Source: Pyxicephalus adspersus
Taxonomy: Eukaryota; Chordata; Amphibia; Anura; Pyxicephalidae
Direction of reading: 5' to 3'
DNA length: 64,000 nucleotides
Assembly: GCF_032062135.1 (NCBI RefSeq)
Contig: NC_092859.1
Location: 43,788,952-43,852,951, forward strand
In this document: in pieces, positions 1 through 11,900 of the stretch
Layout of the letters: every line of letters starts with the position of its first letter
Numbering within the stretch: position 1 is the stretch's first letter
Position numbers and translations under genes: made by a program
The notes under the pieces: model-generated
The model's input: only the letters and a program-made list of their open reading frames with translations
Told to the model about the DNA's origin: nothing
Database searches by the model: none

Positions 1-271
1 GTCCATTGTCATACCATTACCTGTCCCTCAAAGGGGCTCACAATTTATTGTCTCTACTATATGTCATTAACACAGGCTAAGGCCAATTTTTTGAGGGGAA
101 GCCTTTAATCTTATTGCATGTTTTTGTGATGTGAGAGAAAGCTGGAGTATCCAGACAAAACCCACACAAACCCGAAGAGAACATACAAACTTTCTGGAGA
201 CAATGTCCTGGCTGAGATTCTAATCTGTGACCTAGTGCTGCAAAGGCAAGAGTACTGGCCACCAAGCCAAT
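1..271 (-). mobile_element. tRNA-derived SINE (partial, cut by window edge)
   Basis: Read on the minus strand, the head near 271 starts TGGCTTGGTGGCCAGTA, which resembles an RNA polymerase III A box, followed by a degenerate B box (GATTAGAATCT, compare GGTTCGANTCC). The body contains the decayed GTATGTTCTC and GGTTTTGTCTGG words typical of a common frog SINE, and the tail passes through GAGCCCCTTTGAGGGACAG to position 1. The family match is recalled, not searched. Mutations in the promoter boxes suggest an old inactive copy. Confidence 0.6.
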
Positions 272-1008
272 TATAAAATTCATTGTAATTTGTGAGAGGT
301 CAGTGATTGGCCAAGAGAAAGAGGCATAGATATGGTAGGGCATAAACGTTGTGCATTACTGGATGAAAGGTGGAGCTCTCATACCTGGAGCACAGGGCAT
401 ACAGTAGGAACTGTAGCAGTTGTCAACACTAATCTTTGAAGCTTTCTAGTAAAGCACAGTAATGGAAACTTTTACAGGTGTACATTACTTACAGTTGTGT
501 GCCAAAGTAAAGAGACACTGTAACTATTTAAGTGGGTGTTTTGTGCCACTTTCATGTAAAAGTCATAAAGAAATCATATATGGGAGCTAGAACAACTAGC
601 CAAGCCATGACATGATGAATTTAGGTGCCACAAAGAAGAGATTTTACTAAGTTGTAAAATGGCTTCTATACTTCAAAAGCAGAATTTTTGGTCTAGGACA
701 AATATAAGACTTCCTCAATGGGGACTGGCAAAATTGCCATTTTTGAAGTCAACAAAACTTTCAAATTGATCACAATTTGGATTCAACTATAAACATATTT
801 TGTGGACAAATGGTATTGAAGTCTATTGAAGTCTATAGACGCTAATATTTTCATAAAAATCCTGGGGATGTCTGAGGCAGCTGTAGGAACTTGCCGCAAA
901 AGAATAAAAATGTAAAAAAGCAGTCCAAAAATAATGGTAACGTACAGGCAGGAAAACCCACCAGAAAGGTGGTGTTTTATGGCTAGGAAGGGGAAACATT
1001 TTATGGCT
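272..1008. other. No recognisable feature
   Basis: AT-rich sequence. It holds only a short direct repeat at about 811-838 (TATTGAAGTC repeated). No coding pattern, RNA gene or known repeat was seen. Confidence 0.4.
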
Positions 1009-1050
1009 GGGGGGGGGGGGGGTTCCGTACTTTTCCCCCCCCCCCCCCCC
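1009..1050. repeat. Opposed homopolymers: G14 then C16
   Basis: A run of 14 G (1009-1022) and a run of 16 C (1035-1050) are separated by 12 bases. The two runs can pair as a hairpin, and each strand has a G run able to join a quadruplex. Length may be unreliable in the assembly. Confidence 0.9.
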
Positions 1051-2085
1051 TCATTTCCTTTCAAAGAAAGTCCCAAGCCTATGCAATGGTCTAGTTTCAG
1101 ATGCAGCTGTTTTTTTTTTTTTTTAAAGAAAATAAACACTACATTTCAATACTTTTAAAAACATGTTATTAATGTTCTATATATTTACATGTGTTCTTCC
1201 AAGCTACAACTGTCTCCCCAGTCCTGTACCCTACAAAAGGTTTTCTTACTGTGGAATGTGTGAAAGTTTCAAATTTACAAGATACTTCTGATTGGCTTAA
1301 ACAAAACTGTTGTATATGCAAGCATTGAGATGCTAATGACATTCAGATACTTATTTACCCCTTAGCTATATTAACATGTTTTTCTTTCATACCTAAATGT
1401 TTGTTTTCACTTATGAATTCTCCCCATCACCTCCTGGTGATCCTACAACACATCTAATCCTTTCCTAAGCAATGAAGAATTGTCAGATGTGAAATTCTGA
1501 CTTCACTCCGACTTTCTAATCTGTTTACGATCAGTGAATTTCTGTGTTGCGGACTTCAGAATGTCATCAATGAGGGACTAAGTATTTATTTTAAAACAGA
1601 TGTCTTTAAAGATGTCTTAAATACAACCCTTTTTCCCCATTTGGAGACTTACTTTACCTGTATGTTCTTTTTTACTTTTCTTTTTGAGATGTACTCCAAC
1701 CTGCCATATAACAGGCTGTGTTCTTCTCCTTTTTAGTCCTGTGCTGGCAGTAAGTCTTCCTAAATAATGCAGAGAGTGGTTCGCTTTGAACTAGAATGGC
1801 TCTGAATTTATTGTGGTGATAAAAGAGGACAGCTCTGAAATGAAGGTGAGCATTGCAGTCAGAAAGAAAAAGACTTAGCTCAGAGCTGAGCTTTAATCAT
1901 ACAATGCCTACCTTCAACAGTTCATGTATCTCCAGTAAAGCATGTCTAATCTAGAGAAGAAAACAAATAACAATAAGTGCCTTGTTATGAACCAGCTAAG
2001 TTATTGTAGGGATATAGCTTTGTTTTGATGCATTTTGTGTAATATTTCTATTCACTGTGTTAAAACAAATGCATAGCAAGCTTAA
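1051..2085. other. No recognisable gene; poly-T tract at about 1109-1124
   Basis: Apart from a T run near 1109 there is no clear repeat or coding structure in this stretch. Confidence 0.4.
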
Positions 2086-2530
2086 ACTAACTGCTGAGAC
2101 GTCCGCTCTTTACCTCACCCCTCCCATGTTTAGATCTCCTGCACACTCCACCTCCGCCTCTTTCTCCCGCAGAATTTGAGAATATGCCAGCTGATTGCTT
2201 CCAGCCTCTGGATGTCATTAATGCATCCGGGGAGAGGACTGAAATTATGAGCAGAGTGTGACAAACACGTCTAGCTCCCAAAATAGCCATGGCACCTGTG
2301 GGGTAGGGTAGCGGAGCAGGTCCCTGTGCACCCCCCTCTAAGGTTTATCGTGCTGAGATAATTATTGATCTAGTGTGTGCAGCTGGTAAAAGCTTTAACC
2401 TTTACATGAAAAAAGACACTGTGGGCTTCAATCGGATCACAAACACTTTTTAAGAAAGTCTGGCGCACAAGTAGCCCAGGGTAGCTTTGGGATGTGGAGC
2501 ATGTTGATATATTGCTCATCGGGAGCTGAT
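2086..2530. other. Possible conserved non-coding block or short exon
   Basis: This block is less AT-biased than its surroundings and shows no repeat structure. A pyrimidine-rich tract ends in CCGCAG at 2167-2172, a good 3' splice-site shape. The following frame is open for 28 codons (2175-2258) to a TGA at 2259. Nearer the right end are words such as GATAATTATTGATC that resemble transcription-factor sites. I do not recognise the peptide. It could equally be an enhancer or chance. Confidence 0.25.
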
Positions 2531-3187
2531 ATGTAGACAAAACATTGTGCAGAAAAGCACTGCAGGCTGATCAGTATCCAAAAGGGTTAAGTCACTTTCT
2601 GCCAGAATTTGCATATGAACTGTGTTTTAATCATGAGCTTTTAGGAAGTGTTCCTATAATCAAATGGAAAAATATTCTACATGCCACAGGAAGCAGACCG
2701 CTACAAAACCAGATATGTAACCATATTCGTACCCAGATGATTGTACGATTGCAGCTCTTTTATCTGTTGGGCCAAAAATGTTTGGGAACACTTGCTGTGT
2801 GCACTAGGTGCAAATTTCTCATGCTCCAAAAACTGTTTAAAGCTGAACTCAAATCTTGCTTACTCTGATTTCAGTGCACATAGTCATCATCTTACATTGT
2901 AAATTATAAACTGTGGCAATATCAACAGAGCCTGCCACGTTTGAGGGCTTGATGACGTCCAGCTTCTAATAGCCCTTTACCCCCAGTCTTACTGCCTCTG
3001 GCCCATGCCTTGCATTCACAGCATGCTCTGAAGGTATGGCATCACATGTGGGGATTACTACAGCTTTTTGTATTCAGGAAGCTATGGGCAGTACCCTGAT
3101 TTTCCCTTCAACTCTTGTTCTGCCTGCAATTATATAGGAAAGGTAAAGCAGTATAGAAAACAGAACAAGTTATTATAAAAATGAGGG
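2531..3187. other. No recognisable feature
   Basis: A 107-codon open stretch on + (2545-2868) has no recognisable domain and no gene-like context. Nothing else was seen. Confidence 0.35.
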
Positions 3188-3226
3188 ATTATTAGCATCA
3201 CAATGTCACTTATTAGCATCACAATG
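3188..3226. repeat. Short tandem duplication (about 22-bp period)
   Basis: The word TTATTAGCATCACAATG occurs twice in tandem. It is a simple local duplication. Confidence 0.7.
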
Positions 3227-3519
3227 GTTGCATATAAAACATGTTTTTATCTTAAGTCAATTAGAATAATTTATGTGATACTTTTACACATTCATTATTT
3301 ACACGGCACAAAAAACTATGTAATTCTAATAAGCTGGGGAGGCAGTTGTAATTTGAAGGAACACGATGTAAATAATGGAAACATTTGTAGAACTGGTTGT
3401 AGAATGTGTTAAAATGTAAATAAAAAAAAAAATAATGCATAATGCATAGTGTCATAGGTTTGGGGCCCTCTTGAATAGGAAATGGTGAAATCAAGTGTGT
3501 GTTTCTCTCCGCTCCTACC

Positions 3520-3800
3520 TATAAAAGTTTCAATGGAAACTGCTTTGCCAAATGGAGAAAAGACAAAAGAACCATTTGTGAGGGAGTGGGACTCATTCCC
3601 AATATACAACATAAGCCCTATGTTGTAGGGGTCAGCATATGGGAAGCCTATTTGGATTCTGGAGGCCACCTTTACTAAGGGTTATCCCAGATATCCACCA
3701 CCGAGGGATTGAGTAGATAGATAAATAGTATCCTTGCCCAGTCCCAGAAAAAGGTAAAACAGCTCTAGTGAGATAACACAATAGGAAAAACTAAACATTT
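3520..3800. repeat. Interspersed repeat fragment, same family as 33600-33830
   Basis: The string GGATTCTGGAGGCCACCTTT, followed by CCCAGATATCCACC and a later CCCAGTCCCAGAAAAAGGT, matches in order the segment near 33710-33810 (AATCTGGAAGCCCCCTTTAA, CCCAGATCTCCACTGCC, CCCATTCCCTGAAAGGGT). The two are diverged copies of one frog repeat, probably a non-autonomous DNA element. No termini could be fixed. Confidence 0.5.
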
Positions 3801-3810
3801 TTTAAAACTA

Positions 3811-4482
3811 ATAATTACTTTTGCAGGATCCAGCAATGTCCAAATAGCAGATAGACTTTCTCTATAACCTGGGATATTATTCGTCACTCCCTATTTAGAA
3901 CCTTTACCTATTCTGAGAAAGCCTACAAGTGTACTCAATCTCTCAATATCAACCAGTCACTTTTTTTTATATACTTTTACTACTTTATATGTATAATTCT
4001 TATGTATCTTTAAGTTAGCAAGATTCTACATGAATAGTCTAACCCTTTATAGATAATTAAGGGCCCATCATATGGATAAGCGTAACTCAGATCTTAATGA
4101 AAAAAGCATTATCCTTTCATTCCATCTTATTATTATTTACTTTAATCTATACTATATTTGCATTATGATTATACGTACATTTTTTATATAGCTCTCATCA
4201 ATAATGCCTAAAAATAAATTGGTTGTAAATATAACTAAACGGAATCTATTTTGACTGTTGTCATTTCTTATTGTGTAACCTAGCAGGTATTGCATGTTGT
4301 AGTTACCCCTGAAGAAGTCTTTTAGGTGAAATACGTCTGTAACTTCTTAGAAAACAGCAACCACATTCTGGATACTTCATTTTTTATTATTAGTAATACA
4401 CTTGTATATTAAACATATGTCTCAAGTAAATCTAACTTGTATGCCAAAAAAGCCCTTCTTTTGTCCTTTTTGATTGTTTATT

Positions 4483-4485
<3 letters not shown>
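3811..4485. other. Mostly unannotated; short repeat-like word near 4305-4345
   Basis: CCCCTGAAGAAGTCTTTTAG followed by GTGAAATACGTC resembles the CCTGAAGAAG...GCGAAACGCGT word common in frog repeats. Only this fragment is visible; the rest is AT-rich with no structure I can name. Confidence 0.3.

Positions 4486-4518
<33 letters not shown>
4486..4518. repeat. (TA)n microsatellite
   Basis: About 16 uninterrupted TA units. Confidence 0.95.
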
Positions 4519-4521
<3 letters not shown>

Positions 4522-5505
4522 AGTAGCATAATATTCAGTAGCATGACATTTTTGATATCTGACTAGAGGTCAGGTTAAAGTTGATTCATCGATAATAATA
4601 AGATCAAAAATTAATAAAATTTTACTTAAATTCAGTTTAAATAGACAATAAAGAATGTCATGATGCCTGTTTCCTGTTTAGTGAGTTATTATTTTATGAG
4701 TACATAAAAATATAAAATGAGATCTATAGTACTAAAGCGTTAAATCTAAAATATAAAAACTATTTGAATTGTACTTTAACTAGGCATTTCTCAAATCAGG
4801 TTTATGTAGGTAATAAAACTTTAATTATTGTGCATCACAGGATTTCTGGAAGGAACAAAGGGTTTAATGGTTTGAGGTACACAGGGGCTTTAATCAGTGA
4901 TCAAAGACATTGCTGGATAAAACGAGCCTCTTCACCATGATAATCAGCAGATAACTTTCCAACTATTCATGTCTAATTCACAGACCAACAGTTATTGTAT
5001 CTCACTGATGTAAAGCATCATTTTTGCTGCTACAGGGAGATTGTGTTTCACTGTATTAGGTTCATTTAGGAAACAACAAAAATCAAATCATGTAAGGTTT
5101 TCTGAATGTGTTTTGCTAGGGACACCCCTTCAATTGATGCTGTCAATGGCCAGTTGCAGTAGTCCACCAATCTCCTTTACACATCAAACTCATATTAGCC
5201 CTAAAATTCTGCTTAAAGTAGATACAAACTATGACTGAAATAAAAAATACATAAATAAATAACAGAAAAACATACCATTATTTAATGTTTCTGGGGACAA
5301 TTGGTATTTAGGGCGATGGGGAATCCATTGAAATATAATTTAACAGAGTTAAGGTAAATATCTTCCAATTAAACACAAAAGCAGAATTTCCCCTAGGTTT
5401 TTTAAGATTTTGATATACTTCCTGTAGTGTCTTTGAGGGAAGAAAGTGCTGGAATATCTTCCCAATAGGCACACACAACAATGAACAACAAGAAAAAAAC
5501 TACCC
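4519..5505. other. No recognisable feature
   Basis: AT-rich unique-looking sequence with no coding, RNA or repeat signature recognised. Confidence 0.4.
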
Positions 5506-5508
5506 TTA

Positions 5509-5710
5509 AGCTACGTACACACTTCCAATTATTATCGTTGGTAAACGAACGACGAACGATCCTGCACGATATCTGCGAACGATCGTATAGCACCGATCCT
5601 GTACATACAGATAACAACCTTTTTTTACGAACGATTTTTGCCCAATCGATCGCTCGTCGTTCGTTCGTCGTTCATTTTGAACGATAAAAATTGGAAGTGT
5701 GTACGCAGCT
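5509..5710. mobile_element. Palindromic MITE, AGCTRCGTACACAC family, copy 1 (complete)
   Basis: The left end AGCTACGTACACACTTCCAA and the right end (reverse complement AGCTGCGTACACACTTCCAA) form terminal inverted repeats continuing through a TTATCGTT word. A TTA triplet flanks both sides (5506-5508, 5711-5713), which fits a TWA target duplication as made by PIF/Harbinger-type transposases. That class is an inference from the triplet alone. The interior is full of CGAACGA/TCGTTCG inverted words and has no coding capacity. Other copies: 29649-31030 (split), 33305-33430, 44299-44709, 50660-50860, 53393-53723, 59841-60090. Confidence 0.8.
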
Positions 5711-5713
5711 TTA

Positions 5714-7340
5714 CACAATTCAAAAACAGAACTGTAGTAAAAGAAAAACTGTATTAAAGAGTCACTTTAAAATGTAGCTTTTATCCCACTTACACCCATC
5801 TCATGGTGCTCCCTGTCCCTGTAGTGCCTATTCAAGTCAGAGCTTACAGAAATTGGATTAGGCCGCCTTTCTAGTCATTTGACAATGTCTGGGCCTAAGT
5901 ATTGGCCACTCAGGCCAACGCATTGCATCTTGGCAGAAATGATCTGCTCCCCCATATCTGGAGATTTCAGACATTTGCAAACATTGATATGAAAAAAAAG
6001 TTGTGGGTTGTACAACCAAGGTGAGTGCCAGCTTTTGGTCAGCATGTTGTTTGCAAAAACGCTCTGCCATAAAATGAAAATGTTCAGAAAGATATGACTA
6101 CTTTCAAATTGCTAATTCCCCCATCCTACATCCCACGTTGGAACATCCCTGCAGAAAAACATTTTGCATGCTCCTATGCTCATGCATTGTCAGGGCTACA
6201 AAAATAAAGAAGTGAGGCACAGCTGATCATCAGATTGATTGCTAATATTTTGTTGAGAAAAGTCCATCCACACATCCTCCTAACTTTACACAGAGCTGAT
6301 AGCTTGGCCTTGTGGCAGGTTTATCTAAAACAGCAAGCTGTGAGCTTCCTACATACCCATCTTGCTGCACTTTATCCCGACTGGGGTTATTGTCACCCAC
6401 TGGGTAGTCAGGGCTTTTTGAAAGTCTGGTTGTTGGGTAATGTTGCCAATGAGACTGGTAAATGGGTCATTTGATTTATGATGCTTTAGTCTTCAGTGAC
6501 TAAGTGTGTTGGTTATACAATTTTTTGGTTATGGTTTCCACATCCACATGTCTAATTTTGTGGTATTACATTTTGTTATGATTTTGGGGGTGAGGTGATA
6601 GTGGGGATGTACAATCCCGTGTTCTTCCCACCTTCCAATCATCTGAAATGTTGAAGATTGAAATTTCTTTAAAGTGGGGACCTTTTGTACCGATGTGACC
6701 TTTGCACACCAGCGTTTTGTTCTCTGAACTCATGTGTAGTTGCATCCACGTTACCCTCAGCAGAAGGTCAGCAAGGAGTTCTCAGTTCTGCAACACAATT
6801 GTATTTCTGATAGAGGACCCGACTTCAGGGATGATGCTTCTGAATGGAGCACTCACCGCAAGATTCTTTTCCTAATGATGCTGTTTAGTTGTCTCAGTGA
6901 TATTGAAAAAGTGTGCTTTACAGTTATATGTCCCAGTTCTGCTTGAAAGTATGTGTCAATGAGCATAAAAAACATATTTAGTATATTAATTGAATGCATG
7001 CACATTTCCCCATGTTTATCCCTTTAAACAAACTACAAGTATCAAAAAAAAAAAAAATGATGATATGCCAGAAATATATGTTCCTAACTTTGACATGACA
7101 ACACAGATCTGAATTGTATGCAGGTGGTGTCAACTGCTATTTTTTGAATTTATGTAAGAGATTTAACAAAATATTTTCAATAACATATTTAACACATTCA
7201 AAGGTAGAGAATAAAAGAAATACAGGAACATTTTTTGAGCAAATTGATTTTGGCAGGAGGGTTGCTTTAAGCTTATTCAAAAGGGCAATGTTTCCAGCAA
7301 TGTGCAAAGAATAGTTTCCAAAAGACTTGTCAATATATCA
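5714..7340. other. No recognisable gene or repeat
   Basis: About 1.6 kb of unique-looking sequence. Short open stretches at 6235-6474 and 6740-6946 (+) have no recognisable protein content. A poly-A run lies near 7045. Confidence 0.35.
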
Positions 7341-7344
7341 GTGT

Positions 7345-7397
7345 ATTATTATTATTATTTTTTTTATTATTATTATTATTAATAATAATATATTGTA
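7345..7397. repeat. (TTA)n / (TAA)n microsatellite
   Basis: ATTATT units are interrupted by a T run and then switch to AATAAT, giving a self-complementary low-complexity tract. Confidence 0.9.
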
Positions 7398-9275
7398 ATA
7401 ATATTATCATTCTTGTAGTATTATCAGTTATCAAAATAAAGGAAGCTTATTTTTATGGGTTCTAATATTTTATACTTGCTTACTGCATTATTGGCTATAA
7501 TAAAAAGTATTAGAGACTGGTACACTTTAAGAAGTCAGCTCTTTTATTCAGTATCTAGAGCATTAGCTATTAAGAGAACACAACAGTTCACACCCGCGTT
7601 TGATTCATTATTAAAGATTTGTTTGATGGCTTTCTAAAAACTTTGGCTGTGAGAGAAAGACATTACAGTGGGAGTAAGTGCAGCCACAAAGACATATACA
7701 TTTTAAACAACTCTCACTGGGCCTCAAATAAGAACACTGCAGTCCCCGGTGTGATATGGCGATAAATTAGCTCTATAAAGCAACCCGGTATAAACGTAAA
7801 AATGGAGGCCATCTTTAATGAGGCCTGGAAATATCATTTTACATCAAATTTTCCCCATGACATAGAACTACCGAAGAGTTTAACTGTGAAGTATGTGACC
7901 GGGATACTAAAAGAGAGACAAAGGTGATTTGTGCTGCTGCGAGTCAATTTCTTTTTGGGACTCAGTCAACATACATACTTGGCAAGGCTATCAGAAAGAC
8001 ATATATAAGATATAATTTTAGAACTAGCAGAATGTATTTGTCTTTAGCACATTGTAGGCCTAAAAACATACCTGCCAAATAACTCCAGGTCAATAGTGTT
8101 ATAATGGTCGTTCACAAGCTTTCTTCTCATTTTATACTCTTTAATAACTTTCTAAGGGTAGGCCTAAGAAAAGGAAAACTACAAAAGCTGAAAAGGATCA
8201 TTATAAGAATATTGACCAGGCTCTCTATCATTGTTACAAGGCCTACTGAGAACATGGCTTAATAATAAGGGGGAATAATAAACCCAACTTTGAGTTTGAA
8301 GACATTACTCTAGGGATAATCAGTCTTTGGACATAGATGGAGTACTGGAGCCTGCGATGACCTGTTCTTTTTGCTGGGATAAGGGAGTCATTAAAGTGCA
8401 TATACAGAGTAAGCTGAACTGCAAGACATGACTTATTTATACTACTGCTCTTCTGTTAAAGGGAAACCGCAAGGCATTGAGGCTGAACTGCAGGGAAACA
8501 GATAAATACACAGATAAATACATAGAAGGGAACTGTTTCCCTTGGCAAAGGATTTGTATTTTGTATATTCATTCTTGAATTTTTTACTGTTCTGCCACAT
8601 TTTATAATGCATTAATAATAGACCTGCATTTATACAGTAGCTTAGCTTAGCTAGTAAAGCTTAGCTTTACCAGCGAGTTATTATTGCAGCATGCCAATTT
8701 TGTAGTTACTTTTATTTTATACTTGCTGTTTCATTGTTTGATGATTGTATATCATGCAGATTTGTAAATGGTCCCTGAATGACCATTTGCATATCACTTT
8801 ATGTTATTAAACAATGCTTAAAAACTGTTGTGATAATGGCTTTTTAAGGAAAGCATGTTGTTTTATAGCCAGGTCAAACCAAATTTACAGACTTGCAATA
8901 AAGAAGGGTAGAAGAGTATTGGAGAGTGGTCAAAGTGCAGCATTACTAAGAAGGAAGATGAGCCAACAGATGATATGGCTCTTGTGGAGATGCATTTAAA
9001 AATATAAACAGAAACGTAAAACAATACATCAATGAAATTATTAAAATTAAAAAGTCAATGTAACTATAGGTGTCACTGATGGCATGGTACTTTGACTCTG
9101 TTGTACATTGAGTGTAATCTCCCTATCAGAGCCTCTGTGGTTCTGCTGAGATACAGGAGAGAAGAAAAACAAGGATGAAAAACCTCAGTTGCTTGCTTAT
9201 GGGAATACACACTTAGGTTGCACTCATCACATAATCCTGATGACTCTACAATATATGCTATGTTGTACATTACAT
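7398..9275. other. No recognisable gene or repeat
   Basis: Only a small inverted/tandem patch of TTAGC and AAGCTTAGCTTTAC words at about 8640-8672 stands out. No coding exon can be supported. Confidence 0.35.
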
Positions 9276-9278
9276 AGA

Positions 9279-9350
9279 GCCTGATTTATTAAAGCTCTCC
9301 AAGACTTGAGACTGGTGAATCAGGGTGATACAGCAAATCGGAATGGATTT
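9279..9350 (+). mobile_element. MITE fragment, GCCTGATTTATTAAAGCTC family, copy 1
   Basis: It begins GCCTGATTTATTAAAGCTCT and continues with the GGTGATACAGCAAATCGGAA equivalent of the family body. Only the left half is preserved. The better copy at 18365-18590 shows the full palindromic structure. Confidence 0.65.
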
Positions 9351-9512
9351 GATTTGCCATTAAACTGTATTTAAGGATTTTTATATGAGTAACTCTTTTT
9401 TTCATTATTCATTATTATTTATCATCTACAGCCATAGGTGAAAAAACTGAAATCACTCCGGTTCATACAGTTTTGCCAGAGTTTCAAACAACTGCGCGGT
9501 AGCATTACTTAC

Positions 9513-9790
9513 TGTAAGGAACTTACCCGCCCTGCGAGCCCGCGGTGTCCCTGGGGTTCCCAGCCACAGTAGCAGGCAGCATGGCCGAGGCTGCTGTCCT
9601 GCTCGCAGCTTGTCTGTCTCTACAGGCGGAGGGTTCCATGTCTCTTTATTAAAATCTGCTGCTGACTCTGCTCCCCTTTCAGATCCCCCTCCACCAGTGG
9701 AGGTGCAGGGAGCACCCGAATATGAAGTCGAGAGGATCCTGGACTCTCGTAAGGTGCGTAACTCGCTACAATATCGAGTTACGCACAGTA
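9513..9790 (+). pseudogene. Ty3/gypsy (chromovirus) relic: LTR-like head joined to integrase chromodomain fragment
   Basis: A Ty3/gypsy retrotransposon normally encodes gag and pol, with integrase at the end of pol. In chromoviruses integrase carries a C-terminal chromodomain that guides insertion to chromatin. Here frame 9682-9786 reads a proline-rich linker (DPPPPVEV) and then EYEVERILDSRKVRNSLQY, the hallmark start of that chromodomain. It stops before the aromatic and acidic residues that would complete the fold. Upstream, 9513 starts TGTAAGGAACTTACC, which looks like the head of a gypsy-type LTR and resembles the terminal TGTAAG of the solo LTR at 62978-63676. The simplest reading is a 5' LTR head fused to the pol tail by a large internal deletion. 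The fragment is non-functional. LTR identity is less certain than the chromodomain. Confidence 0.65.
9754..9786. repeat. Perfect 12-bp stem hairpin at end of the chromodomain fragment
   Basis: GTGCGTAACTCG (9754-9765) is repeated as its exact reverse complement at 9775-9786 with a 9-base loop. It lies exactly where chromodomain similarity ends. Confidence 0.9.
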
Positions 9791-10055
9791 CTACAGTACT
9801 GGTGTCCTAAATTATTTTGTCCCTGCTTCCTATACAGCAGATAACATTCAATTGGGATGGGGATTTTCCTATTGTCCCTTTATAATGTTTAATGTTAGTG
9901 TAATGGGTTACACCTTCCAACAGTTATATTAACTAGGTTGCAGGTAGAGGGAATTCCAGTATGTGATAGAAAAGTATATATTGTTTATGTAAACATTTGA
10001 AAACTTCAATTTAAAATATGAATGAATGCATGCTTTGATATCTATATTTTCTTTG

Positions 10056-10346
10056 TCCATATATATAATGTCATTATATGGCCAGTTGCCATCTTGCCTG
10101 GCCTGTACATAGAGATTGTCCATATATTTTGTTGTTATATAGTCCATATGCAATCTAGCCTGGTCTGTACATCAAGATTGTCCATATATATTGTATTATT
10201 ACATTATACATTATATTATATACATTATATTACATACATTATATTGTTCATATGCCATCTTGCTTTGTCTGTACATTGGGATTGAATATATATATTGTCA
10301 TTATATTATCCATATGTCATCTTGCCTAGTGTGTTCATCAGCATTG
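10056..10346 (+). repeat. Minisatellite, 4 units, about 62 bp each
   Basis: Units at 10056-10118, 10119-10180, 10181-10284 and 10285-10346 each contain a TCCATATATATTGT-like word, then CCATATGCCATCTTGCC, then CTGTACATNNNGATTG. The third unit is enlarged to about 104 bp by internal ATTATATACATTATATTACA copies. Confidence 0.8.
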
Positions 10347-11699
10347 ATGGGAGATGGTGCTCACAAGAAGTTTTTTGTATGTACTATTTTGTATTCCTTG
10401 TCAGGAATTAGAGTGTATTTGAACAGTTTTATCTAACCCAGTTCTCTCTGTCCACTGTTCTTTCATTATATACTAACTTGTTTTTAAAAAATCAGCACCA
10501 ATAGAGAGGAAACAAGACTGTAAGGAGCCACGCTGTCCTGTGCAGTAATGAACTCTGCTACTTATTCAAATATAGAAACAAAATTACATACTAAGAAGGA
10601 GATATGGAAAGTCTATGACCTCTGAGTGGTTCAGCCAACAAAGCCAAGGGGCAGTTCACTGTTCATGCAAAGCAGAGAAGACACCTGTAAAATCCAGAAG
10701 ACACAAAGACGTTGATTGATAAAGTAGTGGTGATCAGATAACAGATATTTTTAGCACAAAGATTTTTCTTTAATTTTCTCTCTATAATCCAGTGTTATAA
10801 TTGACATTGAGTTATGGATTTTAATATTTTACTCAGCTATTGTTAATTTTAGTAAACATTTAGTAAATAATATATGCATCGCAGCTATCAATTTTTAAAC
10901 CAAGGCGATATTTAGTATTGGTATTTATTATTGGTGTCAAATTGTTGGATGGGACAAAGCTAATTTGGTCTCATAGCTAAGATATAAACTTTATTGAAGT
11001 GTAAAAGGGCTCTGGTTGGTTGTTCACAGAAATAAAGGGACCTTTATTGCAGGCTTTGGGTGAAAACCAGGAATTACAAACCAAAAATAAAACAACAAAA
11101 TAAGTCAAATGTTTATTTAATCATAACAAAGAAACAGGACAACACATTTCAGGGGTTCTAAATGGCCTACTATTTTTATCCATGCAGGCTCTACTTTTTC
11201 TAATTTTTAAGGAAGGAATCTCAATAGAACTTCTGCAACATTCGAATGTCACTCCACATATCTAAGGGTAACATTTTATGTGGGTATATATTCTAGGGGA
11301 TGTCTCTGACATTAAATTAAACTGAGTCAGTCACTTAAAACAGTGGTGAAATGCCTTCAATGTTACAAGACAGGTCCTGTTGAATGTGATAATTACTACG
11401 AGCTATACCGGAAGTTTATAAATTAAATTCTTCACAGACAGCCTTAGAGATGTTTAAGACAAATACTGAAACAACCAAAATGTGCATTTAGGTGAATAAA
11501 TTGTTTAACTTTATTCCTATGTGTTCAATTATTAATTGTGTTGCAATATTTTCCCACTAGCAATGTCTAAACTAATGAAGAATAAAGCTTGTTTCACAGT
11601 TTTTCATTGTTTGAAGGATTCCCATGAAATTACAACATGTCATCTGTATTAACCCCCTTTTCTCAAGAGAAATTTTATGAAGTTTATATACTTTTTAGT
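10347..11699. other. No recognisable feature
   Basis: AT-rich stretch without coding signal, RNA gene or repeat that I can name. Confidence 0.4.
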
Positions 11700-11900
11700 T
11701 TGTGTTGGGTCCACTCATGGTCTTCATTTATTATTGTAAACCTGAAATGCTAATGAAGCCTGTTAAAATTTCTAGAGAAAACTAATTAAAACTGTTATTG
11801 TTAGCTCAGTTTGTTCCCATAGATCGCCCAGGTGTGAGTCATTATCCTAATTAAAACAATCATTGTGACAGGACAGCAAAGGAAGAACAGCTGTATCTTG
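11700..11900. promoter_or_regulatory. Possible conserved enhancer-like block
   Basis: This repeat-free block is dense in words typical of developmental enhancers: ACTAATTAAAAC, CCTAATTAAAAC (homeodomain-like TAATTA cores), CAGGTG (E-box) and GTGAGTCAT (AP-1-like). No coding frame. The call is an impression of composition and needs cross-species alignment. Confidence 0.25.

Noticed and set aside
783..1158. Overlapping open frames on both strands around the G/C runs
   Set aside because: Created by homopolymers (poly-Gly, poly-Pro, poly-Phe/Lys); no protein signature.
10056..10346. CRISPR-like array
   Set aside because: Units are contiguous with no unique spacers, and the genome is eukaryotic; it is a minisatellite.
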